A stretch of 64,000 nt of DNA, taken from positions 682,001 through 746,000 of the forward strand of contig PZJY01000012.1 of the NCBI GenBank assembly GCA_031472005.1, written 5' to 3'. Positions 43,170 through 53,555 of this stretch are shown here, one piece after another. The notes under the pieces are model-generated. The model searched no databases, had not been told where the DNA came from, and saw only the letters and a program-made list of their open reading frames with translations. This DNA comes from Tetracladium setigerum (Eukaryota; Ascomycota; Leotiomycetes; Helotiales). How positions within the stretch are numbered: the first letter of the stretch is position 1; each line of letters begins with the position of its first letter. Position numbers and translations under genes: made by a program.

Positions 43170-45038
43170 TTAAGCACTAGCACCAACGGCCCTAGCACTT
43201 TCTCTCGCGAGAAGAGTCTCCATGACACCAACAGGGGTTGAGGACTTGATCTCTTTGACGACATCCTCAACGCCAAGTTGAGCATCGGTCCAGAGGGGCT
43301 CAGGAGCGACAGCACCCTCTTCACCAACACCGATGAAGCCTCCTTCCTTGGCCCATTGGCTTGTTCGCTTGATACCGAGCTCCGTGAAGACAGAGTCAAT
43401 AGCTTCGATGAGATGCTCGCGGTATTCGCGGGTGTGACCGGGTGTTGGCGTGATCCGGAGACGTTCTTGACCAACCGGGACGGTGGGATAGTTGATACTT
43501 TGGACGTAAATTCCGTGGGTATCCAGGAGCATGTCTGATGCTTTCTTTGCGAGCTCAGCGTTGCCTACAAGGATTGGGATGATATGACTTGGATTTGGAA
43601 TAACAGGAATGTCTCGCTCTGAAAGCGAGTCCTTGACTGCCCGAGTGTGCAGTTGTTGGAGCCGGCGATCACCTTTGAATTCCTTTTGGTATTCAATGGC
43701 CGCTTGAGCGCCAGCCATAGTTGCGGGTGGGAGGGAGGTGGTGAAGATGAATCCTGCTGCAAGAGAGCGAACCGCGTCTACCATTTTAGTGGAACCCGCG
43801 ATGTAACCTCCTACACAGCCATAAGCTTTTCCAAGAGTGGCGGTGATGATGTCGATTCTGTCCATGACCGTTCCCTTGGGACGACCATTGGTGTGGGCTT
43901 CAAAATCCAAATGCTCTGCAACTCCGGCACCGTGTGGTCCGTACATGCCTACAGCATGGACTTCATCCAAAAAGGTGAGAGCGCCGTATTTCTCTGCCAA
44001 ATCGCATATTCCTTCGATAGGTCCAATGGAACCACACATACTATATACAGACTCGAAAGCGATAATCTTTGGGACATCCAAAGGAAGAGAAGCTAGCTTT
44101 TCTTCGAGATCAGCGAGGTCGTTGTGTTTGAAGACCAATTTCTTCGCTCCAGAGTGACGTATCCCTTGAATCATGGAGGCATGATTGAGAGAATCCGAAA
44201 GGAAGACACAGCCTGGGAGTTTGGCTCCCAGTGTTGCGAGTGTCGCATCGTTGGCTACGTAGCAAGATGTAAACACCAAAGCCGCATCCTTTCCATGCAA
44301 TTTCGCAATGGAGGCTTCCAGGCCCACAGCATGTTTGTTGTGGCCGGAGATATTTCGGGTTCCTCCTGCACCGGCACCATATTCTTCCAAAGTATCGTGC
44401 ATGGTCTTCAAGACTTCAGGATTGCGTCCCATGCCCAAATAATCATTGGAACACCAGACGGTCACCTTTTCCTTCTTGGAAGCCATGTGGGCGCGGGGGA
44501 ACTCCTTGGCGAGCCGATTGATGTTGTTGAAGTAGCGGTAAGACTTGTCCTTGTGCTTCTTCTCCAATTCGGCATTGTAGAATCCCTCGTAGTCAAACTT
44601 CTTGCCATTATGACCGGGCTGGCGGGTGGGTGCTGGTGGGGAGAGGGGGACTGAAGTTTGTGAGTGTCTAGCCGGTAGTGGGGTTTCTGCGCAGAAAATA
44701 CCTTTCTCGCGACCAAACAAAGTATCCTCGACAGCTCGGGCTTCCTTTGGACGACTGGTGTGGATTCTGGCCTTACCAGAGTTGACCTTGCCAGAGATTG
44801 ACCTGATTGCTCCGAGCGCTGCTGCGCTTCCAAAGCCCATCTTTCCCGCCTTTGCGGTTTGGACAGCAAGGGCTTTGCCCATGATGGGGCAGCGACGAGC
44901 GATGGTCTGCAGATTGGACATGCTGCCACCGCAAGGAGAGGCATTGCGAGTCGAGGTCGAAAGGGAGCGCAAAGTTGCGGGCGAAGTCTTCATGAGAAAT
45001 GGACACATGGACTTCGATTGACGAAGAACGGCGTCCAT
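43170..45038 (-). CDS. HEM1: 5-aminolevulinate synthase, mitochondrial
   Basis: First enzyme of haem biosynthesis: a PLP-dependent condensation of succinyl-CoA and glycine to 5-aminolevulinate in the mitochondrial matrix. The intronless frame starts at MDAVLRQSKSMCPF and gives 622 aa, between yeast Hem1 (548 aa) and Aspergillus HemA (648 aa). The frame is open upstream but has no ATG there. The N-terminal ~150 residues are basic and Ser-rich, as expected for a mitochondrial presequence. They carry two Cys-Pro haem regulatory motifs, MCPFLMK (Cys12) and RRCPIMGK (Cys50). The catalytic core includes WCSNDYLGMGRNPEVL, GAGAGGTRNISGHNKHAVGL, FLDEVHAVGMYGPHGAG and the PLP-lysine motif TLGKAYGCVGGYIAGS (Lys about 404). 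The Cys-Pro motifs predict haem feedback on import or activity, as known for the family. Confidence 0.97.
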   Translation of the reverse strand: MDAVLRQSKSMCPFLMKTSPATLRSLSTSTRNASPCGGSMSNLQTIARRCPIMGKALAVQTAKAGKMGFGSAAALGAIRSISGKVNSGKARIHTSRPKEARAVEDTLFGREKGIFCAETPLPARHSQTSVPLSPPAPTRQPGHNGKKFDYEGFYNAELEKKHKDKSYRYFNNINRLAKEFPRAHMASKKEKVTVWCSNDYLGMGRNPEVLKTMHDTLEEYGAGAGGTRNISGHNKHAVGLEASIAKLHGKDAALVFTSCYVANDATLATLGAKLPGCVFLSDSLNHASMIQGIRHSGAKKLVFKHNDLADLEEKLASLPLDVPKIIAFESVYSMCGSIGPIEGICDLAEKYGALTFLDEVHAVGMYGPHGAGVAEHLDFEAHTNGRPKGTVMDRIDIITATLGKAYGCVGGYIAGSTKMVDAVRSLAAGFIFTTSLPPATMAGAQAAIEYQKEFKGDRRLQQLHTRAVKDSLSERDIPVIPNPSHIIPILVGNAELAKKASDMLLDTHGIYVQSINYPTVPVGQERLRITPTPGHTREYREHLIEAIDSVFTELGIKRTSQWAKEGGFIGVGEEGAVAPEPLWTDAQLGVEDVVKEIKSSTPVGVMETLLARESARAVGASA

Positions 45039-46454
45039 GGTGGCGAGTTTTGCGATTGCAACGGGTTGGTGTTGGTTTGGTTTGATTGAGCGCAGAGTAG
45101 ACTCTGGGAATCTTTGGGAAGAAAGGAAGTACAATAATTGAAAGAGCGGTAAATGGGGGGGAAAAGGAAGCAGAAGAGGTGGTGGGCGCGAGAATCTCAA
45201 TAAGTGCGAGGTTGATGGGGTCAACTTTCTTTAGTTCCAGTTTCGCAGCAGCGAGAGATCCGCTCAGGTGCAGTCGGATTACTCGCACATTAGACAACTT
45301 GTGATTGGTCAATGATTACATTTCCCCGGATGTCAGAATATCCTTTGCGCCTCTTGGCCGTCGCATCGCCCTCTCTCGCATCTTCAGACGATCGATCATT
45401 GATGCTGACCCTTGTATAGTATATATTATATATACATTTGCCCTACTATATTATTAATTACACAACAGGACCGACGTCTTTTGCAACATCAAAACTTCGT
45501 CTATTAATTAGGAACAGATTCTCATCTGCACTTAGCTTAGGATCACTCCTCCGCCGGTTCCACCATCGAATCGTACGTTACCATTGAAAGTGACGCCGTG
45601 GCCGGCAGCAAGCCTCCAACGCAAAGAACACTGCATGTGGTGTCAGCCGTCCGCCTCCATCTAGCAAAACCCGTCCTCGGATTTGGTTATGTAACACGAT
45701 GCCTACCTACCCCATAAGGTACATTTCAAGTAGTGCGAGGTCGGCAGGAGAATGAAGTACTGTATGTACCTCCTGTCGGCTATTTTGCCAATCATGCTCG
45801 GTTTGCTTCTTGCGTACTCCGTACCACCAGCGAAGAAGAGATTCAAGCGAAGGAGTTCTTTGGTCATGTGCTTCGATTTCCCACCAAACATTTTGTTCCA
45901 ATTTTCTGGATTCTAAATTACTTTTTCACATTACTCTACTATACTAGTTTCTCGGTTCTTACCGTAACTTTTCAAATCCCGAAAGCTCCGCCTTCATCCG
46001 CTCATATTCTCGCACCACATCCCGACTCTCAGCTACCTATTGATCTATCAAACTCTTCAACCCTTTGGCATCCACGCTCAACCTCTCCATCTACCGGCTG
46101 GTTATCTTTCCAAATCCCGCGGATTATATCTCCAAAGATAGGTGACGACGATATCTCGTCGAAATCTCGTCGTTATCTCGGTGTTCGCACTCTATAATGT
46201 GTTGGGCCGCCGTCGGTTGATGAACAATAGTCCCCGCGGGCTTTGGTCCTCGCTGTTCTTAGTGATAGATGAAGTCTCATCCTGTTTAATGAATGGTTTG
46301 ATACTCAAGTAAGCCTTAAAGGGAAGAAAAGGCCCAAGCAAGCGGAACAGTATATTAGGGAATAAATTGACCCCAAAACAAGCAAACGTGACTAACTATA
46401 CTTCGCCGAAGTAAGCATACCAGAAACATACACAAAACATTACGAATGATCCAT
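45039..46454. other. Upstream region of HEM1 and intergenic DNA
   Basis: Includes a very AT-rich, TATA-like stretch at about 45416-45460 (TAGTATATATTATATATACA). A frame at 45733-46197 lacks an ATG start and is not called. Confidence 0.4.
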
Positions 46455-47542
46455 CTACTTTCGTAGAGCAGATCCAATCTCAAGCCTCGTCAATCTAGCG
46501 TGCTCTTTGTCCGAAAATTTCAGGTACTCGCCCTTCTTTGCCTTTTTGAATCCCTTCTTCTCCCATTTCCTGAATTCCTTTGGCCCAATCTTGTGAAATG
46601 GAATATTCAGATCCTTAGAGACGCGGTCTTCCCATGCCGCCTTCGAATGACTATTCAAGGATCCTTTCTCTGGTGCCTCTCCTTCTTCATAGAAAATCGC
46701 CCTCATGATTCTTTCGTCGCGTATATATTTTCTCGCCCGGGCTTGGGGTCCACCCCAGACGTCAGACTTGAACGAGTCCACGACCTTTTTGAAATCTAAT
46801 TGAAAGCCAGCTCTATCGTAGGTCGGAGGGCCGTTGGGACCGCGGTGGATGCACATATAGCGACTAAAGAGGTAGTGTTAACAAAACATCAATTAGCAGC
46901 CTCCTCATTGTCTACCGCACCGCACCACCCGAATGGAGGAACATAGATCTGTACATACTTGTGATCTTTATAGCTTTCATTTCTCACAGCCCAATTTGCC
47001 TTCTGATCCTGCCTCTCCCCCCAAATCGTGCGAACTTTCTTCCCTTTTGGCCCATTTGGCCCTTCTTTCCAGTATGGGAAATCCGGTGCGTGCAGGGACC
47101 AATCATACTTGGTAACTGGACCATTGCGACCAGGCTTTCTTTGGTAGTTTGGTTCATCGGCTAGCTCTGATGGAAGACCAGCTGTGGGAGGCGGGGTGGA
47201 TGGTCGCTCATTAGAGGCTGTTTCTGGCTTGATTTCGGGCTCAATCTCTTGCTTGATGGACTTTCGCTTCTAACCGTTGTTGCTTGCGAGTTGCTGGATT
47301 TCTTCTTCTGCTTGATTCTTTGTTGCTTTGGCTTTTGAGTCGGCTTCTGGCTTGAATTCTAGCTTGATCTCTGGCTCAATTTCTTGCTTCACAGCCTTTC
47401 GTTTCTTACCGTTGTTGCTTGCTGGTTGCTGAATCTCTTCTTCTCTTTCGTTCTTTGTTGCTTTGACTTTGGTAGCAGCGTCAACATTGGAATGTGCTGT
47501 TGTATTAGGCTGAAGAGCCTTCCTATCTCTGAGAGGCGGCAT
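46455..47542 (-). CDS. Hypothetical basic protein; coding frame interrupted by a stop in a 135-bp duplication
   Basis: Starts at MPPLRDRKALQPNTTAHSNV (47542) and ends at 46455. The last intron is clear: 46958-46864, GTATGT...TTTAG, 95 nt. The N-terminal frame meets TAG at 47272-47270 inside the second copy of a 45-residue duplication, where the first copy has AAG (Lys). The stop can be removed by splicing: a donor at 47409 (GTAAGA, first copy) or 47274 (GTTAGA, second copy) to the CACAG acceptor ending at 47182 removes 228 or 93 nt, both multiples of three, giving 254 or 299 aa. The C-terminal half looks conserved and folded (MCIHRGPNGPPTYDRAGFQL; RKYIRDERIMRAIFYEEGEA) and ends with basic helices. 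Family not recognised. If no splicing occurs, this is a pseudogene. Confidence 0.6.
47231..47470. repeat. Two-copy 135-bp tandem duplication
   Basis: About 105 bp at 47231-47335 recur with moderate divergence at 47366-47470, exactly 135 bp apart. Both contain CCGTTGTTGCTTGC and TTCTTTGTTGCTTTG. On the minus strand they encode KATKN..EEEIQQ.ASNNG followed by KRK..KQEIEPEIK. Confidence 0.8.
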
Positions 47543-47739
47543 TTTGTAGGAATTGTGGGATGGTTTTGAAGTAGAGGTGGAAGACTTCAAATGAAGAATT
47601 GGCCAACAAAGGGGGGTTATATGCTTATCTTGTCTCATCCTTCTGGCGAATTTGTTTTTTTTCCTAGATCACCTTCTCAACGTACTGTGTTTGAGTTGGT
47701 CAATAATCATCACGTGACGACACTTTCCGTGTTTTGCGT

Positions 47740-48426
47740 TCATTCCTTTCCTTTCCACGACCATCCCTCGACAAAATGCTGGAGACCCTGATCAGTCGGT
47801 GTATCATTTGAAGGTTTAACTGGTATAAGATCCAATGGTGGGAGGTTCGACGGAGGTGGGTGTGACGGGAAAGGGTTCGATTGGGGAGGATTCGTTAAGG
47901 GTAGATTTGACTTCCTGTCTTTCGCTTCCCTTGGATCGTAACTCTTTCTCAAGCACGACAAGCTTTCCAGGACACATCGTGCCCAAATACTCGCTGCCAG
48001 AATATTCAACACATTTCCCCCATTCAACGCCCACATGGTGAATCGATGCTCTCTTTTCCCTATCTCTCCATCTATCCCTGACCCTTCTAGTTTGTAGAAG
48101 CAGCTTTGAGAACTGGCAATAGTGCCTCTTGCTTTGTCGATTTGCATGACCGTGGTCGCGAAGAGTAAGACGTATAGCGACAGAGCTACAATTCCGTTGG
48201 TATGTGTACTCTGATGTAAGGATGCGTTGTGTATGAAGTGCCCAGTTACGGCCTCAGGATTCGGACCTCTCTTGTGGATGAAGTATATGAAGTGTGCGAA
48301 GCAGAGGAAGACCGGCAGGGCAAACGTATAGATCCAGAATTGTGATTGATTGACCGTCGAATCTCGGAACTCAATGCAACCTTGAGTGACGGATTGGAAG
48401 TATATTGTATTCATGGCTGATGGCAT
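47740..48426 (-). CDS. Hypothetical small multi-pass membrane protein
   Basis: An intronless 228-aa frame starting MPSAMNTIYFQSVTQGCIEF. Two clear membrane helices are visible (FWIYTFALPVFLCFAHFIYF; GIVALSLYVLLFATTVMQI) and a weaker third one near residues 140-158 (ALNGGNVLNILAASIWARCV). The C-terminal ~65 residues are Pro/Ser/Asn-rich and probably cytosolic. The region between helices 2 and 3 contains a single Cys and a charged loop (GEIGKREHRFTM). No transporter or enzyme family recognised. Confidence 0.6.
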   Translation of the reverse strand: MPSAMNTIYFQSVTQGCIEFRDSTVNQSQFWIYTFALPVFLCFAHFIYFIHKRGPNPEAVTGHFIHNASLHQSTHTNGIVALSLYVLLFATTVMQIDKARGTIASSQSCFYKLEGSGIDGEIGKREHRFTMWALNGGNVLNILAASIWARCVLESLSCLRKSYDPREAKDRKSNLPLTNPPQSNPFPSHPPPSNLPPLDLIPVKPSNDTPTDQGLQHFVEGWSWKGKE

Positions 48427-48787
48427 GTTGAGTATCGATAGTTTTGTCTACTCGATTATTGCGATTGAGAGCGCATTTGTTCTGTTGATATCATGATCCA
48501 ACATCTAAGTGGCACAGCACATGAGTCGACATTTGCATATCACGTGAGACAAATTGAGTCATTAGCTTAGATCCTCAGATCCGCTTGCACACTTCATCGT
48601 TCTGATTAGAGATGCGGACGAGGAAGAATCAAAAAGTTGAGATTTCACATATTTGCTATTTAACGTGAGGCTGGTTAGGGCCATTCCCAAGTCTATTGTA
48701 TCTTCCTTTAGCCACGACTTTTGATTAAAGGTGCTAGCCTACTTTGCTATAACTCCCTTGAGAAGTACAATCTTTTATATTCAGAAT
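48427..48787. other. Intergenic region
   Basis: Upstream region of the minus-strand membrane-protein gene. No coding sequence seen. Confidence 0.35.
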
Positions 48788-49033
48788 ATGTTAACAGCAT
48801 TCATGCTCTTACTTGATATCCTAGCTTGTGCTCAAATAAGTTGTTCGGCAGTATCTGGTCAGTCCTACCAAGGTTTGTCAGAGGAAGATACCTTGATTCA
48901 CTTCACATCTATCACTGTGAAGCAAGAAGCTAAAAATAGTTCTGTAATTTCGAGTTCTTGGTTTCTCCCCAGGCTGTGGTCTTTCTGGTTCCTAGTTCAT
49001 AGTTCTCATCTCAATCTCGAGCTTTCTATTTGA
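48788..49033 (+). CDS. Possible small secreted protein (doubtful)
   Basis: An ATG-initiated 81-aa frame whose first ~20 residues look like a signal peptide (MLTAFMLLLDILACAQISC), followed by a short Ser/Thr-rich chain with a hydrophobic middle (FLPRLWSFWFLVHSS). It has only two Cys residues, both in the leader region. Composition after the leader is not persuasive, so this may be chance. Confidence 0.22.
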   Translation: MLTAFMLLLDILACAQISCSAVSGQSYQGLSEEDTLIHFTSITVKQEAKNSSVISSSWFLPRLWSFWFLVHSSHLNLELSI

Positions 49034-49608
49034 TTCACTTTCGCGTTTCTTCAACATTCGCGTCGAATCTTCGAACATTCAACAACGCGAGGCATCAACA
49101 GAACTTCGTCTCAGCACCGGCTTGAAGCCCTTATTCAATACCAAAGTAAGTCTCCGTTTTGCAAAGCACCAAAGCAAATGCATCTTCTAATCTTTTGGTC
49201 ATTGCAACTAAAGTCCTCTTCACACCTCTTTGAAAGACTGCAGGCAAAGTGGTGTTCACCGAACTCTGTCTCAACGGCAGCTTCAAATTCTTTGACCCAA
49301 TCGAATTCAAAAGCGATTGATGACCGTCGAAAACCCAAATTCTCTGCTTTCTCTGCAACTTTCACCTTCGAAATTGAATTTAAAGGCATCTCCCCCGCAA
49401 TTCAATTTCTATCCAACCCTCTTTTCCCCTGCTCAAGAAGCCAACAACAACCCCAAAACACCTGTCTTTACGACGAATGTTCTCAAGACAATACATAATC
49501 TGAGTTGATTCACCGCCAGCCTACAAGATATCACCAAGCCTCTACTGAAAAGGCCTCGGTCGATGAACAGAGTGGTGTTGGTGGCACGAAATTCTCACAA
49601 ATTCAAAA
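49034..49608. other. Leader/upstream region of caspase-like gene 1
   Basis: Small ORFs overlap here without coherent composition. The sequence is A/C/T-rich near the start codon, as expected for a 5' UTR. Confidence 0.35.
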
Positions 49609-51761
49609 ATGAATCCCACCGACGACATGGATAGAAATGAGATGATGAGAGGTAATACTATATCGTGGGATGATGCAGTTGCCGCACTTACTAATAGGCC
49701 ACGTACATCCCGGGAGAACTCACATGGCAGAGCTGATGGCCAGAATACCTTTCCAGCCCCGGCTTGGGGTCACAATCCGTCAATGCCATCAGGTCAACAG
49801 GATTTTTCTCATCAATGGGCCCATCCTAATCAAGCACTAAATCAAGCACCAAATCAACGTGGCTCTGCTCAAGATTGGGCCCAAAGTTGGAATCAACCTT
49901 CTGCAGTACTAAACCAGCATGCCCCTTCCACAAATTGGGGTCCATCAGGTCAAGCAACAAACAATGTCCATCCTGCTTGGTTTACTTCAAGTCCAAGCAT
50001 CAATGGCTTGGACTGGAACTTCAATCCTAGTCATCCTTCAACCGGCTGGGATAATGCACTTCCAAGTTGGCAGACTGCTCAGCAACAGAAGTCTAATTCG
50101 AGCCGGGGAGCACCACCAGCGTACAATAATGCCACCACTCAATATGGCCAAGGTCCTGCAGGTCCATCTTCGAGACGTGGGCTTAACCAAGCACCCAATA
50201 GACAATTATGGAACAGAAACACCGTTCCAGACCGAAATTGGCAGCAAACCTCGGCAAAGGGCCAACCGATCGTTGCAGATATGTCTGGTGGAGATCATCC
50301 CAGAAAAAGAACTGGCGACATACTTCAGGAGTCTAGAAACCAGTCATCCAGACTATCTCAGCATGGGAAGACCTCCGACGAGTTCTTAGCACCAACAGCT
50401 GCGTCCGCAGCATATTGGAACACCAGTGACGGTGGTGATTGGGAGAGCCTGCGAGGAAGTGATTCAGCATCCAACTACTGGCCGGGAAAAACTCAAAAGC
50501 GCATCATTCGAAAAAAACCCAAGCAAAGATCGGCAGGTGACTTGCGTGTTCCAAGCGACTCATCAGCAGGCAGTCACCAAAGTATTCCACACAAGCGTAC
50601 TCGCAGTGGCAGTCTGGTTGAGCAAAATACTGGTAGCGAAAATGAGAAAACCCCGTTGAATGACGAAGCATCAGAGGTAAGTTGCTTCTCACATACCGAA
50701 GAAGTCGAGGCTAATTAATTTAGGAGCCTACTCACAGAACCCCTCGACCAAACACCACCAACAACCTGGAAGATCAAAACCCCAAAGGAGGAAGTTTCGA
50801 CCTCGAAACTCCCCGTCCCCTCACTCGCACTGGCAGCGCTGATAGCATAGCTCATCAAGCTCTAGCCAAATTAGAGATTGCCACAACCCCTTACAAATCC
50901 ATCATCGCCGAGAAATTCGCGAATAGATATCCCTTCCGACAACCCCTCAAGTACCCATACAAGGAAGTATGTTCCATGTTTTTCTGTTGGCAGGAAGATC
51001 TTTCAACCTTCACCGGCATGATTGAAGAACTTCGATCGGTGTTCTACCATCAGTACGGATCGGCCATCGTAGATCTCTACCCAATCCAACACACCATCTC
51101 TCATGCGACGGTCTGTGAAGCGATCAATAAGTTCGTCAAGGAGCATTCCCACCACGAAACTTTGATCGTTGTCTACTATTGTGGAGGTGCTACTCGAACT
51201 CCTGATGCTGGTTTGGCTTGGTTCCCTCTCCAGTACGTCCATCATGATTACCCCCCCAAAATAGCATCGCTAATATCTGCTTGTAGACACGCAGAGATTC
51301 CAGATCGAGGATCCCACCAGTACCCCAAAGTATTCTGGGAAGCCCCTCAATCTCTCCTTGAATCCACCGAATCAGACGTCTTAATCCTCCTCGATACCTG
51401 CGGTCGCTACGGCGATCCCCCAACCTCACGCACCGCCCACGCACCTGACCAAGGCAAGACTGAACTCCTCGCTTCTTTCGAATTCGAAGAATTTGAGCTC
51501 CCAAGCATCTCAACCGCATTTACGGCATCCCTAATCAAAGAGTTGACCTTGCTATATGAGGATGGGAAGGTGTTTTCGGCTGTGGAGTTGCATAGGCAGT
51601 TGATTAATACTTACAATCACGGTAGGCATTCGAGAAAGGAGTCGGCCGTGGTGCCATTCTTCATGAGATTGAATGGCGCATCGCAGGATGGAAGTATTTT
51701 GTTGAAGCCGGTGGTTTGGCCTGATCACGATGACTGTGGAGAGGGTCATCAAAGCAGTTGA
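49609..51761 (+). CDS. Caspase-like protein with prion-like N-terminus; catalytic His not conserved
   Basis: Exons 49609-50676, 50724-51232 and 51287-51761; 683 aa. Intron 1 is GTAAGT, GCTAATTAATTTAG (47 nt). Intron 2 is GTACGT, GCTAAT, TTGTAG (54 nt, in frame, no stop). Residues 1-280 are rich in Asn, Gln, Trp, Pro and Ser (QALNQAPNQRGSAQDWAQSW), like the Q/N-rich prodomains of fungal metacaspases. Residues 280-420 are Ser/Arg/Lys-rich. From about residue 440 there is a caspase-type fold: strand 1 VCSMFFCWQEDL, then LIVVYYCGGA, where families have YYSGHG, and VLILLDTC with the nucleophile position Cys564. Gly511 sits where His is expected, so classic peptidase activity is unlikely. Related in layout to the gene at 53556. 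Possible role: apoptosis-like or incompatibility signalling; inferred only. Confidence 0.72.
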
Positions 51762-52103
51762 TTTAGGGAGGGAAGTGATGGGCTTAGTGGCAACCTGGAA
51801 GAGAGAGAGAGAGCCTTGAATACTTGCCATCACAAAGATCAAGAGCGAGAGTGGGAGAAGGTAGCCTGGAGATTTCATATCGCATTTGTTTGTATCATCC
51901 GCATTCAGTTTCGTTCCCGCAGATCTTTTTCCACATTCGAACGCATCATCGGTCTCCAGAATCATCGCTCTTATCGTCCACGACCAAAAACCAGTTATGA
52001 ACAAATTCTTGGCTCCAGGAATCTTTCAAACAAAAGATCTGTGTAAATAATAGAGTAGCAGTAGGAATCAAATACCTAAAACTCACATCCTCTCAAATAT
52101 GAA
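51762..52103. other. Convergent 3' flanks
   Basis: Between caspase-like gene 1 and the thioredoxin-like gene on the other strand. No coding sequence seen. Confidence 0.4.
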
Positions 52104-52697
52104 TCAAGCGTCCACAAACGCATCAAGCTTGGCTTGATCATAAACGTCTTCCTCAACCAATCGGTCCCATTTCTGTGTTCATTTTGTTTATTAGTCATTC
52201 TTTATTCATGATTTGCCAAACGAAGTTGTGATTATTCAGACTTACACCATCCTGAATCTTAATAATCGTCGGCACTCCCGTGACAGAATACGGCGCCTCC
52301 CTCCACGGATTTCCTTGTGGCGATCTCCATCTAAAGAGTCAAGCATCCATCAGTATTACTCACCTTTATTTGCCAAAATTAAACCTCGTATGATCCCTTC
52401 AAATGGCCAGCGAAAGAAGAGCTCATCTTGATTGCCAATTCACTTCGGAAGGAAAACTCACTCCAATCTACTACCCACAAAAACGACCCTAACAACATCC
52501 TCCCAGTTCCCAAACTTTTTCAAAATAAATGGTTCAGCGTCTCGGCAGTCACCGCACCACATCGTGCCGGTTTCAGGGTTGATGGAGGCATAAAGGACGA
52601 TGAAAGCTTTTCGGGATGCGTTTGAGGAAGAGGATTGTTCGGAGGTGATTGCCGAGAGGAGCTCGGTGGGAGAGAGAGTGGTCGTTTCGAGTGGCAT
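52104..52697 (-). CDS. TXNDC17-like thioredoxin-domain protein
   Basis: A small cytosolic thioredoxin-fold protein of the DUF953/TXNDC17 type (human TXNDC17 is 123 aa; this one is 129 aa). Exons 52697-52462, 52330-52246 and 52172-52104, with introns of 131 nt (GTGAGT...TTTAG) and 73 nt (GTAAGT...ACACAG); all junctions keep the frame. Start chosen at MPLETTTLSPTELLSA. The redox motif WCGDC (Trp47-Cys51) lies after the strand AFIVLYASI, exactly the family arrangement, which differs from WCGPC of classical thioredoxin. The thioredoxin-fold cis-Pro is in the GVPTIIKI strand. The family reduces disulfides or nitrosothiols with thioredoxin reductase. It lies between the two caspase-like genes. Confidence 0.88.
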
Positions 52698-53555
52698 TTT
52701 GAGAGCTAAATAGGTATTCTTTTTTTGGTAAGGGATTTCAAAAATCAGGTTGTTTTCGGGCGAATGTGAGTAGTTGTAGAAGTAGAAGTTCGGAGGAAGA
52801 AGTTGTTGCGGAGTTGAGGTCTTTATGCCAAGCATTTCGACATTTTCGAGGTGGAGCCAATCAAATGCGAATTGTCAAATATCACGTGATTCTGGCTGCT
52901 CTATTTTCCTTCTTGTTACGCATTGCAGGCGAGTTTGATGTATTTATATATATATTCCTTTAGTACTCATTTTGATTTCATCTTGACGTGCTGTTAGAAC
53001 TCCTAAACAATATATTTGCAACTTGGTGGAAGGTCTCTACGTGGTTGAGTGTCACACAGTTTCATCCTAAGCACATCATACCCAGGCAGAAACAGAGGAT
53101 TTCGGAACGAAAGTCTGTTCAATTAATTCTACGTGGGACTTTTTACAAAGTTGGTGGGGAAATTGTGAACATGCCATATTAGAGTCACCCTAACTTGTAG
53201 CAATCGCAATGAAGGAAGTACAAAGTGGTCGTCCAAATTCTTGTAGAAATGCACGCATTTTTATCTGTAAAATGTAATGGTGGTACTAACTACCTAGGTA
53301 GTACAGAGAAGTGGTGACACATAACCGTGCCTATGGATATATACCCCCAGTTCAGGACCGCCTCTCTTCCACTCCTTAAATACGGTGAATAAATCAGACT
53401 TACCAAAGTATACGCCACGAATCCCGTATTCTCGCACATCGGTCAACCGACATTATCACTTCGAAATCCAAAACCACTATTCATTCGCTGCACACAGAAA
53501 CTAGGCTGTCTCGGATATATTAAATCAAGGTCGTACAAGACAAAGTTCATTTGAA
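52698..53555. other. Intergenic region
   Basis: Upstream regions of the thioredoxin-like gene and of caspase-like gene 2 (divergent). A CA/T-rich leader precedes 53556. No other gene supported. Confidence 0.4.

Noticed and set aside
45733..46197. Plus-strand 154-codon frame
   Set aside because: No ATG near its start, mixed composition, and it lies in the AT-rich region upstream of HEM1.
50967..50993. Apparent 27-nt micro-intron (GTATGT...TTGGCAG) in caspase-like gene 1
   Set aside because: Length is far below known spliceosomal limits, there is no branch site, and the encoded residues VCSMFFCWQ align with strand 1 of the caspase fold in the neighbouring gene (VHVLFVSWE). It is coding.
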